In this document: positions 7,656-16,594 of the stretch, piece after piece | How the letters are laid out: each line of letters opens with the position of its first letter | Position numbering within the stretch: position 1 is the first letter of the stretch | DNA from: JAZDFH01 sp043808035 | GTDB lineage: Bacteria; Patescibacteriota; Minisyncoccia; UBA6257; Colwellbacteraceae | DNA: 35,902 nt | Assembly (NCBI GenBank): GCA_043808035.1 | Contig: JAZDFH010000014.1 | Span: 1-35,902 of the forward strand | Direction of reading: 5' to 3' | The notes under the pieces: model-generated | The model's input: the letters and a program-made list of their open reading frames with translations, nothing else | Databases searched by the model: none | What the model was told of the DNA's origin: nothing | Program-made: the position numbers and the translations under genes

Positions 7656-9374
7656 TTAATGCTGATTTTTATTTAGTTCAGAATTATTATTTGCGGTACT
7701 TGATACAGTATTTGATGTTTTGATTGCTTGTTCAATTTGATCAGAATATTCATCGGGAAGTTTTTCTGTATTTGATGTTTTTTGATATGTGGGATCAGAA
7801 GGGGATATAAAAACGCGTTTTGTTTTTATATACCATGAGCCAATATCAGAAAATCGGTCTGATGCGATATTGATCGGCTTTGCAGTATCGAGACCTTTCA
7901 CTTTAGGGTCAGCAATATATATATAATCGGGAGAATATAAAAATATTGCAGGGATATCTGCGGTAATGATGTCACCCAGTTCTTTTAGACAAATTTTTCG
8001 TTCTTCCTCATCAAAGCTCTTGCGGTATTTTTCGAGCAGATTATCTACTGTCGCATTCTGATAAAGTGCAAGATTTTGATCAGGATAAAATCTTCGTGAT
8101 GAATGCCAAAATGAAAAAAGGTCCTGGCTTTCTTTTACAATATTGCCGAATAAAATCATTTCATAACTATTATTTTTCAGTACGTTTTCTTGAATTTCTG
8201 CTAATGAAGTTATTTCTAAAGTAACGTGGGCGCCGTGGGATTCCCATATTTCCTTAATAAGATTTGCTGTTTTTTCGAGAAATGGTTCTTCTGGTATCGT
8301 GATGTGAAGATCAAGACCTTGTAAAAGAGTTACATCGTAATTGATGACTATATCTTTATTCATTGTAGTCGGACCATAGAGTGGAGTTGCATTACTGTCG
8401 AATATTTCTTGAATAATACGGTCACGATTAATTGACTCGCTTAATGCTTTGCGCACATCGATATTTTGTAACGCTTCTGGTGCAAGACTTTGATTTATGA
8501 AGATAGCGTAATAACGGGGGGATTTAAAAAAATGTGTATAATGTCGAATAGTAAGTTCATTGGTTAAAGCTTCTGCGGTACTTAGTCCGAATCCGTCGAT
8601 ATCGCCGTTGTTATATGCGGCGATTAGTTCATCTTTGTTCTTATAAAATTTGAGTACAATTGATGATATATATGGAGCATCTCCATAATATTCGTTATAT
8701 ACATCGAGAGATAAAGAGGTGATTGTGCGTTTATTTTCATCGATGGTATGGTTGGTAACCATATAAGGGCCTGACCCAATCGGATGGAGTCCATCAACAA
8801 GAATACGGAAATTTTGTAATGGAATTCCATCGAAGATGTGGCGAGAGAAAATCCCTAAGTTCCGCAAATGATCTTTAGCGAAGAATGCATAGGAATTTTG
8901 AAGCACAAATTGCACTTCTCGTTCACTTAACCGTTCTACGGCAACGCCCTGGAAACTGGCATATAATGGAGAACGGCTATCGGGATCTTGGATGGTATTT
9001 ATGGTAAAGATGACATCATCTGATGTAAGCGGTTCACCGTCATGCCACGTGAGTCCCTCTTTTAATCGAACATTCCAAATGCGGCCTTCTTCCGTATACG
9101 TAATACTATCAGATAGATCAGCAAGTGAAGAAAACACCAATCTTGAGATGTCTCTGTCTATTTCATTTATTGGAATGACTGGATTTATAAAGACGGGTTG
9201 ACCGATAAGTCCTTCGCGAAATGTGCCTCCATAGTCGGGAATCACGGTTGTTTTTGCGTAAAATAAAAAAAGGCCATTTAAAATACCGGCAACCATACAT
9301 ACAATAAGCGCTCCGATAAGCGTTATTCTTTCTTTCTGGGAGAGGACCGTAAATATTTTTTTAGGGGTTATCAT
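7656..9374 (-). CDS. Family 5 extracellular solute-binding protein (peptide ABC transporter type)
   Basis: This 572-aa membrane-anchored binding protein resembles DppA/OppA. The ATG at 9374 is preferred over an in-frame TTG two codons upstream. An N-terminal membrane segment (about residues 18-36) lacks a lipobox Cys, so it looks like an uncleaved anchor. It is followed by YGGTFREGLIGQPVFINP, the family signature WNVRLKEGLTWHDGEPLTSDDV, the PIGSGPYMV turn and VRKALSESINRDRI. No permease or ATPase genes are in this window, so whether it serves an importer cannot be told. It follows secG by 51 nt on the same strand and may be co-transcribed. Confidence 0.9.
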   Translation of the reverse strand: MITPKKIFTVLSQKERITLIGALIVCMVAGILNGLFLFYAKTTVIPDYGGTFREGLIGQPVFINPVIPINEIDRDISRLVFSSLADLSDSITYTEEGRIWNVRLKEGLTWHDGEPLTSDDVIFTINTIQDPDSRSPLYASFQGVAVERLSEREVQFVLQNSYAFFAKDHLRNLGIFSRHIFDGIPLQNFRILVDGLHPIGSGPYMVTNHTIDENKRTITSLSLDVYNEYYGDAPYISSIVLKFYKNKDELIAAYNNGDIDGFGLSTAEALTNELTIRHYTHFFKSPRYYAIFINQSLAPEALQNIDVRKALSESINRDRIIQEIFDSNATPLYGPTTMNKDIVINYDVTLLQGLDLHITIPEEPFLEKTANLIKEIWESHGAHVTLEITSLAEIQENVLKNNSYEMILFGNIVKESQDLFSFWHSSRRFYPDQNLALYQNATVDNLLEKYRKSFDEEERKICLKELGDIITADIPAIFLYSPDYIYIADPKVKGLDTAKPINIASDRFSDIGSWYIKTKRVFISPSDPTYQKTSNTEKLPDEYSDQIEQAIKTSNTVSSTANNNSELNKNQH

Positions 9375-9425
9375 ACACAAAAAAGAAAATACACTTATTC
9401 AGCGATGCACATGTGGCGTACTTAT

Positions 9426-9647
9426 TTATAAAATCAAGTGTGCAATTGAAAGCCCTGCAAAAATGATAGTGCAAACAATAGTTCCAATAAAAATCATCTT
9501 TTCGAGGCCACGTCGTTGCTGATATACTCCTCCTTCGGTGCCACTGCCGCCAAAAACACCTGACATGCCGGAAGATTTCTCTTGGATGAGAATGAGACCG
9601 ATAATAATAATTGATACGATAACTTGACTAATAGTGGTTATATTCAT
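9426..9647 (-). CDS. secG: Preprotein translocase subunit SecG
   Basis: This is a 73-aa protein with two membrane helices (about residues 4-21 and 50-71) joined by a Gly-rich loop, GMSGVFGGSGTEGGVYQQRRG, typical of SecG. It assists SecYE in protein export, which suits a genome segment rich in secreted proteins. Its ATG starts one base after the stop of the upstream membrane-protein gene, which suggests translational coupling. Confidence 0.92.
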   Translation of the reverse strand: MNITTISQVIVSIIIIGLILIQEKSSGMSGVFGGSGTEGGVYQQRRGLEKMIFIGTIVCTIIFAGLSIAHLIL

Positions 9648-9648
9648 G

Positions 9649-9999
9649 TTATTTTGTCTTAAACAAAGCGTTTATCAAAATATGTGTTGCGCTTAAAAGG
9701 AGTGTAGCGTAAAAGAGCGGTAAAAGTCCAGAGATAGCTACTCCAGGGAAAAGATGGTCTAATAAGACCAAAAGGAGTGCGTTTATAAGTAAACTGGCAA
9801 TACCGAGGGTTAGAAATATCAAAGGGCTTAATACTATTTTTAGAAGTGGTTTCAAAATAATGACGATTAACGTGAACACACCTGTCATAATCAAGAAAGG
9901 TTCCCATGTCCCAAGAGGGACAGTGACGCCATGTATATAGGTACCTGCTATAAACAGCGCTATCGCATTTGCCAAGAATGCTGTGATAAGTTTTCTCAT
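9649..9999 (-). CDS. Phage holin family (superfamily IV, four-TM) membrane protein
   Basis: The start is placed at the ATG at 9999 (MRKLITAFLANAIALFIAGT), giving 116 aa; upstream in-frame codons derive from a repeat arm. It has four hydrophobic segments (about 5-21, 32-49, 55-82 and 88-109) with Lys/Pro turns (LKPLLKIVLSPLIFLTLG). This is the pattern of the widespread small membrane proteins annotated as phage holin superfamily IV. Despite the name, most members lie outside prophages and their role is unknown. It sits 1 nt from secG. Confidence 0.8.
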   Translation of the reverse strand: MRKLITAFLANAIALFIAGTYIHGVTVPLGTWEPFLIMTGVFTLIVIILKPLLKIVLSPLIFLTLGIASLLINALLLVLLDHLFPGVAISGLLPLFYATLLLSATHILINALFKTK

Positions 10000-10008
10000 A
10001 TAAGTAAG

Positions 10009-10132
10009 TATGGATAATGAATCAAGAATTAGGAAGAATGGATGGGGATTAAAGTAGAGCAACACATCATAAATATTGATGCATATTACTAATTTCTTTT
10101 TTTAGTTCCTCATTCTTGATTCATTATCCATA
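10009..10132. repeat. Long inverted repeat with 27-nt arms
   Basis: The arms at 10009-10035 (TATGGATAATGAATCAAGAA...) and 10106-10132 pair with one mismatch around a 70-nt loop. The right arm ends 1 nt from the gpmI-like stop codon. A piece of the same arm, ATTCTTGATTCATT, also occurs upstream of ileS at about 253-266, so this is a dispersed sequence rather than a unique terminator. Confidence 0.8.
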
Positions 10133-10133
10133 T

Positions 10134-11714
10134 TTATCGGAGCATCGAGAGAATATCTATCCCTGTCATACTCGTAGGCTGCGGGAGATGTAGTAAAGAT
10201 AAAATAGTTGGAGCAACGTCTGATATAACACCAACGTTTTCATGCTCAAGCATATCGGCCGTTTCGGAGCTTTTTTTATGTTTAAATGCGTTTCCGACGA
10301 TGTAAAAAGGGACAGGGTTCGGATCGTTTTTTATCTCGGGAGTGCCGGTATATGGATTCCTTACTCGTTCAGCGTTACCATGTCCGGAAGTAATGATAAG
10401 GATACTGTTTGTTGCAAGTACTGCGTCCATTAATTTTTGAATTTGTGCGTCGATGCAATGGATTGCTGAGAGTACCGCATTATAATCACCCGTTTGAGCC
10501 ATACTATCGGCGTTTGCATAATTAACAAGGATAAAATCATAAGCCAGTTCATGGATTGCTGTTAATGCTCTCGCAGTAATGCTTTCTGCCATCATTTCTG
10601 GAAAAGCTCGTTGATCAGGAGTGTCGCGGGAAGGGATAAGTATACGATATTCATTTTGGAACGGTTCTTGGCGAAGGCCATTGAAAAAAAAGGTCACATG
10701 GGGATATCGTTCTGTTTCGGCAATGCGGAGTTGTATTTTCCCGTTGTCGGCAAGCACTTTACCTAAGGGTTCCGTTATTGATTCGGGAGGAAATGCAACA
10801 GCAACGGGGAAAGATTTGCTGTATTCGGTAAAAGTTGCTATATACATATTCTCTTTTTTAGACAGTGGGGTTGCAGTGTCGGTATTTTCAACATGGGAGA
10901 AAGATGGGTCCAGGAAGAGTTGGACCAATTGTCGCATACTAGATTCACGAAAGTTAAAAAAAATAACACTATCATTACTCATAACGACACCATTCTTTAA
11001 AAGAAGTGTCGGTTTAATAAATTCGTTAGCCAAGTTTCTTTCATGAAATGTCTCAATGATCGATTGTGCTGTTATGGAGATATCGCCATATGGCAGTTCT
11101 GTCATTGCTTCGTATGTTTTTGTGGTTCTATCCCATCTACGATCGGTATCCATTGCAAAATAACTTCCGGAGATACTTGCTATTTGTACGGGACCGATAG
11201 ATTCTTGTAATTTTTTTAGCGGTCGGTATATGTCGTCAGGAACACTTTCTTTTTGATTAACGATAATATGAAGCATTATTTTTTCTCGAGGAAACGATAC
11301 TGTATCGGCATATTGAAAAAGAGCGATAAGGTGATCAATGGAAGAGTGTACTTGTTCTTCAGAAAGCAGACCGATCAGGTGTAAACAGCTTTGTTTCTCT
11401 TGTGTATGCGTGAAGGCGTTTATAAGTACTTGGTTGGAGAAAAATTTACCAGTTTTTATAGCAAGAGTAATTCGTGGAAGATGTTGGTATAAAATTTTAC
11501 CGGCACCAATCATGAGATGTCCAACCTGTGAATTACTTTCTTCTCCCCATGGGAGACCTACGGCAATACCTGATGCTTGCAGGCTCCCGATAGTGTAGGT
11601 GTGTTTGATGTATTCTACTGTTGGAGGGTTGGCGGTGAAGATTGGGTTTGAAGAATCTTTCCTCCCGATACCCCATCCATCCAGAATTGTCAGAATAACA
11701 GTTTGCTTGACCAT
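10134..11714 (-). CDS. gpmI: Cofactor-independent phosphoglycerate mutase-like protein, degenerate active site
   Basis: The ATG at 11714 (MVKQTVILTILDGWG) gives 526 aa, close to the family norm; the 37 upstream codons overlap the divergent gene. The alkaline-phosphatase-like fold is recognisable and numbering matches the Geobacillus stearothermophilus enzyme almost exactly. Asp12, Ser62 (NSQVGHL), His123, Asp403 and His445 are present. However, metal ligands His407, Asp444 and His462 are Gln, Gly and Lys (NADSMAQTG, TSGHGNAE, EIKNDPNPVPF). Substrate-binding residues Arg153/Asp154 align with Lys/Glu, Arg185 and Arg191 with Ser and Thr, Arg264 with Ser and Lys336 with Arg. Normal 3-PG/2-PG mutase activity is therefore doubtful. 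The reading frame is intact, so a pseudoenzyme or an altered phosphotransferase fits better than a decaying gene. It is divergent from a winged-helix regulator gene. Confidence 0.9.
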   Translation of the reverse strand: MVKQTVILTILDGWGIGRKDSSNPIFTANPPTVEYIKHTYTIGSLQASGIAVGLPWGEESNSQVGHLMIGAGKILYQHLPRITLAIKTGKFFSNQVLINAFTHTQEKQSCLHLIGLLSEEQVHSSIDHLIALFQYADTVSFPREKIMLHIIVNQKESVPDDIYRPLKKLQESIGPVQIASISGSYFAMDTDRRWDRTTKTYEAMTELPYGDISITAQSIIETFHERNLANEFIKPTLLLKNGVVMSNDSVIFFNFRESSMRQLVQLFLDPSFSHVENTDTATPLSKKENMYIATFTEYSKSFPVAVAFPPESITEPLGKVLADNGKIQLRIAETERYPHVTFFFNGLRQEPFQNEYRILIPSRDTPDQRAFPEMMAESITARALTAIHELAYDFILVNYANADSMAQTGDYNAVLSAIHCIDAQIQKLMDAVLATNSILIITSGHGNAERVRNPYTGTPEIKNDPNPVPFYIVGNAFKHKKSSETADMLEHENVGVISDVAPTILSLLHLPQPTSMTGIDILSMLR

Positions 11715-11720
11715 AAGTAT

Positions 11721-11729
11721 ATTATACTT
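11721..11729. promoter_or_regulatory. Overlapping divergent -10 boxes
   Basis: On the minus strand TATAAT (11726-11721) lies 6 nt from the gpmI-like ATG. On the plus strand TATACT (11724-11729) lies 14 nt from the regulator ATG. The two boxes share three bases, so polymerase could not occupy both at once. Confidence 0.55.
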
Positions 11730-11743
11730 TAGAATCGCAAATA

Positions 11744-12529
11744 ATGCCTTATGTATATATACATCAGCATGCTCATGATATTGCGTTTGCCGTATTTCGT
11801 GTAGCAGCGTTAGTGAGACATCCAAAACTCAAAGGAGAGCTTGAAGATGCCGCGGTAGATCTTATTGCAAAAATGGATATCTATATAGTCCACGAAGGGA
11901 ATGAATGTAAGGGAAATAAACATTTTTATTATCATGAACGACTAAAATGGCTTGTTCGTCTTTCTGAATCGGTTGGCGAAATGAAGTCGATCAATGCAGC
12001 GGTTTTGTGTAGAGAGATTGATAATTTGGAAGCGGCGATAGTGGAAGCGGTTAATACTCTTAATAATATTGAAGAAGATGATATTGATTTGGACAATGAA
12101 GAATTTGCCTCTTTAGAGACGATTTCAGAAGAACGGCTTATCGAATCGCCACGGGATACTGAAGAATTTATATCATCAGTTGACACGGCGCAAGAAATAA
12201 ATATTGGAGGGATAGAGATGGAACAGCAGGAAGAGAAAGAAGAGAGGGTAATGATTGCCGAAAAAGAGGGCAATCATAGTGAAAAAAAGAATGTCCAGGT
12301 TACTTTACAACCGGAAGAACGGCAAGAAAAGGTCATGAAAACCATTCGGCAAATGCCGAATGGTTGCCGAATGAGGGATTTAATGATTATTTTCCCAAAA
12401 GTCAGTGAACGTACGCTTCGAAATGATCTTCAAACGCTTGTTAAACAGGGCGCGATAGAGCGTTTTGGTAGTCAAGGCCCTTATAGTTATTTTCGTGTTG
12501 TAACGAAAAGTGAGGTATTTGCGTTGTAA
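11744..12529 (+). CDS. Winged-helix DNA-binding protein with N-terminal helical domain
   Basis: This 261-aa cytoplasmic protein has three parts. Residues 1-108 are alpha-helical (FRVAALVRHPKLKGELEDAA, LVRLSESVGEMKSINAAVLC), recalling small four-helix-bundle proteins, though I cannot name the family. Residues 109-190 are very acidic and low in complexity. Residues about 195-258 form a winged helix (RQMPNGCRMRDLMIIFPKVSERTLRNDLQTLVKQGAIERFG...), in which VSERTLRNDLQTLVKQG is a DeoR/HTH_11-like recognition helix. It probably regulates transcription. Candidates are its own promoter and the divergent gpmI-like gene 29 bp away, because their -10 boxes overlap. No ligand-binding site is evident. Confidence 0.75.
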   Translation: MPYVYIHQHAHDIAFAVFRVAALVRHPKLKGELEDAAVDLIAKMDIYIVHEGNECKGNKHFYYHERLKWLVRLSESVGEMKSINAAVLCREIDNLEAAIVEAVNTLNNIEEDDIDLDNEEFASLETISEERLIESPRDTEEFISSVDTAQEINIGGIEMEQQEEKEERVMIAEKEGNHSEKKNVQVTLQPEERQEKVMKTIRQMPNGCRMRDLMIIFPKVSERTLRNDLQTLVKQGAIERFGSQGPYSYFRVVTKSEVFAL

Positions 12530-12862
12530 TTAATGCAAGCACAATAATGTTTGCAGATACTTTAATCGGTTTTTATTCGTTTTCGTGAGGCAAACGGATA
12601 GAGGACTGATTAGTTTTGAGTAACAGATACCTTTATATTACCGCCTCACACTGTCGTGAGGATTTTTTATATTCACGATAGTATTAATAGTTGCTAGGGT
12701 CATGTACTGTTGTCAGCTTACGCTATGCTCGCCTCACAAGCATCAATGAGCGTGGCCAGGTCGATGATGATGGATTAATGATCTCCCGAAATAATGTAAA
12801 CGAGACGCATCAGAAGAAGCGTCAAATAAAAAGTAATAAAAAAATTTAAGTCGATTGTCACA
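12530..12862. other. Intergenic/leader region before the S-layer-like gene
   Basis: No credible gene is seen in these 333 nt. The region contains the regulator's terminator and two GCCTCACA copies (12643-12650 and 12731-12738). A presumed long 5' leader of the surface protein follows, with no Shine-Dalgarno immediately before its ATG. No standard promoter pair could be picked. Confidence 0.4.
12644..12668 (+). terminator. Intrinsic terminator after the winged-helix gene
   Basis: CCTCAC-ACTGTC-GTGAGG forms a 6-bp stem, followed by ATTTTTTAT. Confidence 0.7.
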
Positions 12863-15800
12863 ATGACCACATTTAAAAGAAAAATTGTTGCAACAGCTTT
12901 ATCCGTCGCGACAATCGTAGCGATTGCAGGGACTGCAATGTTGCCTGTACAGGCACAGACCGCAGCAGAATTGCAATCACAAATTGCAGCGTTACTCGCA
13001 CAGATCCAGCAGTTGCAAACACAACTTGGAACATCAACAACAGGAACAACAACGACAACCAGCACAACATCAACAACCTATACCCATGACCTCACCATTG
13101 GTAGTAAGGGAGAAGATGTAACCGCGTTGCAGAGTTATCTTGTTGCACAGAATAAAGGTACGGCAGCCCAGGCGCTCGCCCAGGCATTTGCAGCAGGTAC
13201 CGCACAAGGCTACTTCGGTTCAATGACTAAAGCAGCTTTTGCAGAATATCAAGCAGCAGTCGGTATTTTACCTGCGGCAGGGTATTTTGGCCCTATTTCG
13301 CGAGCACACATGGCGACAGTGGCTTCAACAACTGCTGGAACCACGACAACAACTGGAACAACGACGACCACAACAACGACAACAACCACAGCGGCTGTTG
13401 AAGCGGGGTTGACGGTTTCGATTGCTTCAGATTCCCCGGCATCATCAACATTGGTTGCCAATCAATCAGTTGCGGATATTGCACACTTAACGTTCACCAA
13501 TGGTGACGAATCAGCAGTGACCGTATCTCAATTGGTTATCACAAAGACTGGTGTTTCGGGCGCTACCGCAATGGAGAACTTATATCTCTTTGACGGAGCA
13601 GTCCGATTGACCGATTCAGCGACATTCGTATCAACCACAAATAAAGCAACATTCGTAAGCTCGGGTGGAATCTTTACGGTTCCTGCAAAGAGCTCGAAGA
13701 CCATTGCTCTTAAGGCTGATATCTTGTCGAGTGCATCAGGTCAGACCGTTGGTATTCAGATCGCAACAGCGACTGATATAACAACGACAGCATCGGCAGT
13801 ATCGGGAACATACCCGGTTTCAGGCGCGATCCACACTATTGCAAGTGCAGGATCAAATCTTGCGACCGCGAATTTCACCGGTACGACCATTCCGTCGAGT
13901 GCAAACATCAATCCGGGAACGGATGTTGTTATGTTTCAACGGAATTTGAGCGTTTCAAACAGAAGTCTTAACTTGAGCCGTCTTGCATTCCGTAAGAGAG
14001 GTTCGGTTTCGGACAGCGATGTCAACAACTTCCGTTTATACGTTGGTTCAACGCTTGTTGACACGCAGGCGAGTGTTGGTTCAAACGGTTATATAACTTT
14101 TGCACCGGCAATTCCGTATGCTTTGACAACAGGAACACATGTCATCAAGGTTGTTGCTGACGTCATCAGCGGCTCATCGTACAGCGTATACCTCCAATTA
14201 AAAGAGGTATCGGATATCGAACTTGTTGACACAAGCTTTGGTGTATCAGTACGCCCAACGGTTGGTGGTTCATCTTTCAGCGCAATTACAGCTGGAACGA
14301 TGACTATTAATTCAGGTAGCGTCGTTGCATCAAAGGCAACAGATTCACCGACAGGAAACATCATCGATAATTCAACAGATGCTGTTCTTGGAAGATTCAC
14401 ATTGACTGCATACGGTGAAAAGGTAAAAATCGAAAGCTTAACGGCAGGATTTACCTATCCTGGAGCAGGAGCAGTGACTGGTCTCCAGAATGGACGCATT
14501 TTGGTTGATGGTGTCCAACTCGGAAACACGACCACATTGGCTGCGGCAGGTACACAGTACACTGGTGTAGCGTATATTATCCCGGGAACACCGGTAACGG
14601 TTGAAATTCGGGCTGATATCGAACCGTCTGCTGGTACTCTTACGACAGGGACGGACTCTGTTCAAGCTAGCTTGAGCATCGGTTCAGCGAATGGTGAAGG
14701 TATGACATCGTCAACCACCATCAATGTTCCGGTTGCGGCAAAGCTTGCAAGCCCACTTACTGTTCAGACAGGTGCGCTTAACTTGGCAGAGAATGTTGTC
14801 TACACAGACAAGACTATCGTTGTTCCGAAGGAAGCATATGAATTGGGCGAATTCACTCTGTTGAACAGCGGATATGAAGATATCGTCTTGGACACAATCC
14901 AGGTTGACTTCACCGCAGGTGGAGCAGGTGGAACGTTCACTTATGCTGATTTAACGAATGTCTATGTCGTTTACGGCACACAGGTAACGAATGTTAAATC
15001 AACAGTGAATGCAACAGGCAACACGTACTCGATTTCCTACACTCTTGGCGCAAGCGAAGGTATTGGAGTTGCGGTATTTGCTGATCTTGCATCGACAGTT
15101 ACAGCTCCTGACACTTTAACACCTGCAGTACTTGCTAGCGGTACCACAATGTCATCAGGCAGCGCGGTATACACAGGTGCGGGTGCAACAGGTACGATTA
15201 TGGGAGGTCAGACAATTACTGTCGGAGCAGGCAGTGTCGCATCAGCAGTTGATGCATCACGACCGAATGCGACGATTGTTGCTGACGCGACAACCGAAGT
15301 GCCAGTTGCGGCATACAAATTCACGACAGTTAACGACGATTACAAGATCGAAGCGCTTGTTGTGAGTTTTGGAGGAACAGGAGCATCATCGGTTATCCAG
15401 TATGCTATCTTGAAGGATAATGGCACAACAATCGCCATGGTTCCTGTCCAGAACGCTACTGCAACCTTTGACATCAGTGTTCCTATAGCGGCAAACGATT
15501 CTAAGGTCCTCACACTTGAGACAAATCTTGGAACGATTGGTATAAACGCTGGTACAACCGGTGCAAACATTCAAGCAACATTGGCGTTGGTACAGACCGA
15601 AACTTCGGCAGGTACACGAGCTAACGTCTCGGTTGCGTTGAGTGGACAAGCAATGTATGCATATAAAGCATATCCGACGATTACGAATCTAACGTTACCG
15701 TCATCATTGCTTTCAGCGGGAACACAAACCTTGGCACGCAACACCGTTTCAGCGACAGGAGGAACAGTTGGTTTCAGCAAGATCGTATATACGGTTTCGA

Positions 15801-16216
15801 AATCAGCAAATCCATACCTGACAAATGGAACAGTGAAGGTGTACAAAGATGGAGTTGAAATCCCAGGTACCGCTACCGTTACAGCAGCTCTCGAAGCGGC
15901 TGGAGCAGCAACCGGCACAATCAGCTTTGTTACAACAAACGAAGTTGAGATTTCAAGCTCATCAGTTATCGAAGTTAAAGCAACTATGGCTGGATCAGTT
16001 ACAACAGGAGATTATGTTAACGCATATATCGCATCAGGAGTTGCAACATATGCATCACCTGCAGCCTATGCAACTGTTGCAGCAACTGCTTCAAGCTTCG
16101 TATGGACCGACCAGGCAGGACAAGGTACGACGAGTCACTCGGCGACCACGACTGACTGGAACAACAATTACTTAGTAAAGAACATCCCAACCGATACTCA
16201 GACAATAAGTCGGTAA
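12863..16216 (+). CDS. S-layer-like secreted surface protein with N-terminal peptidoglycan-binding domain
   Basis: A Sec signal peptide (residues 1-31, ending LPVQA) is followed by a short coiled coil (LQSQIAALLAQIQQLQTQLG, about 36-55) and a Thr-rich linker. A peptidoglycan-binding type 1 domain (about 74-152) has GSKGEDVTALQSYL, QGYFGSMTKAAFAEYQAAVG and AGYFGPISRAHM. A near-pure Thr tract (about 157-174) leads to some 940 residues of Ala/Thr/Ser/Val/Gly-rich beta-type sequence without Cys, which looks like tandem Ig-like modules. Proteins with this plan are common in Parcubacteria and are candidate S-layer or major envelope proteins. Frequent C-ending codons, unlike the neighbouring genes, suggest strong expression. 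The gene has its own strong terminator and appears monocistronic. Confidence 0.85.
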   Translation: MTTFKRKIVATALSVATIVAIAGTAMLPVQAQTAAELQSQIAALLAQIQQLQTQLGTSTTGTTTTTSTTSTTYTHDLTIGSKGEDVTALQSYLVAQNKGTAAQALAQAFAAGTAQGYFGSMTKAAFAEYQAAVGILPAAGYFGPISRAHMATVASTTAGTTTTTGTTTTTTTTTTTAAVEAGLTVSIASDSPASSTLVANQSVADIAHLTFTNGDESAVTVSQLVITKTGVSGATAMENLYLFDGAVRLTDSATFVSTTNKATFVSSGGIFTVPAKSSKTIALKADILSSASGQTVGIQIATATDITTTASAVSGTYPVSGAIHTIASAGSNLATANFTGTTIPSSANINPGTDVVMFQRNLSVSNRSLNLSRLAFRKRGSVSDSDVNNFRLYVGSTLVDTQASVGSNGYITFAPAIPYALTTGTHVIKVVADVISGSSYSVYLQLKEVSDIELVDTSFGVSVRPTVGGSSFSAITAGTMTINSGSVVASKATDSPTGNIIDNSTDAVLGRFTLTAYGEKVKIESLTAGFTYPGAGAVTGLQNGRILVDGVQLGNTTTLAAAGTQYTGVAYIIPGTPVTVEIRADIEPSAGTLTTGTDSVQASLSIGSANGEGMTSSTTINVPVAAKLASPLTVQTGALNLAENVVYTDKTIVVPKEAYELGEFTLLNSGYEDIVLDTIQVDFTAGGAGGTFTYADLTNVYVVYGTQVTNVKSTVNATGNTYSISYTLGASEGIGVAVFADLASTVTAPDTLTPAVLASGTTMSSGSAVYTGAGATGTIMGGQTITVGAGSVASAVDASRPNATIVADATTEVPVAAYKFTTVNDDYKIEALVVSFGGTGASSVIQYAILKDNGTTIAMVPVQNATATFDISVPIAANDSKVLTLETNLGTIGINAGTTGANIQATLALVQTETSAGTRANVSVALSGQAMYAYKAYPTITNLTLPSSLLSAGTQTLARNTVSATGGTVGFSKIVYTVSKSANPYLTNGTVKVYKDGVEIPGTATVTAALEAAGAATGTISFVTTNEVEISSSSVIEVKATMAGSVTTGDYVNAYIASGVATYASPAAYATVAATASSFVWTDQAGQGTTSHSATTTDWNNNYLVKNIPTDTQTISR

Positions 16217-16272
16217 GGATTGACGAAACTTTGTAGTTACGTCCAACCGTTTTCCTGAATCGTATAAACAGG

Positions 16273-16310
16273 ACAGAACCACCCCGATTCATCGGGGTGG
16301 TTCTGTTTTA
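16273..16310 (+). terminator. Strong terminator of the S-layer-like gene
   Basis: The two 16-nt arms ACAGAACCACCCCGAT and ATCGGGGTGGTTCTGT are perfectly complementary, with TC between them (effective loop GATTCATC), and TTTTA follows. It is the most stable hairpin in this region. Confidence 0.92.
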
Positions 16311-16594
16311 CAATCCAGTTTTAGTTGAGAATAAGAGTCTATATATTTCAGACCTGTAAAAATAAGAAAAAATGAGAGTTAAGTAAAATGGAGACGAATC
16401 AGTAACAGATAGGGAATCAGTCAAGATGTTTTAGCCAATAGATATGAAAAAACAGCCAAACATGTGTATCAAATTATCTAACAATATGCTTAGAAGAGCG
16501 TTTAAGATATTTTTTTTGTTAACCGATAGTTGTGTGGTAAAAGTGAGTGGTATTATTAAGGTATGCTTTAAGGTAAAAATTTTTTTGGTAATAA

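Noticed and set aside
9649..9999. A prophage, because of the holin-family membrane protein
   Set aside because: No other phage genes are nearby. This family is common as a chromosomal membrane protein and here it is tightly coupled to secG.
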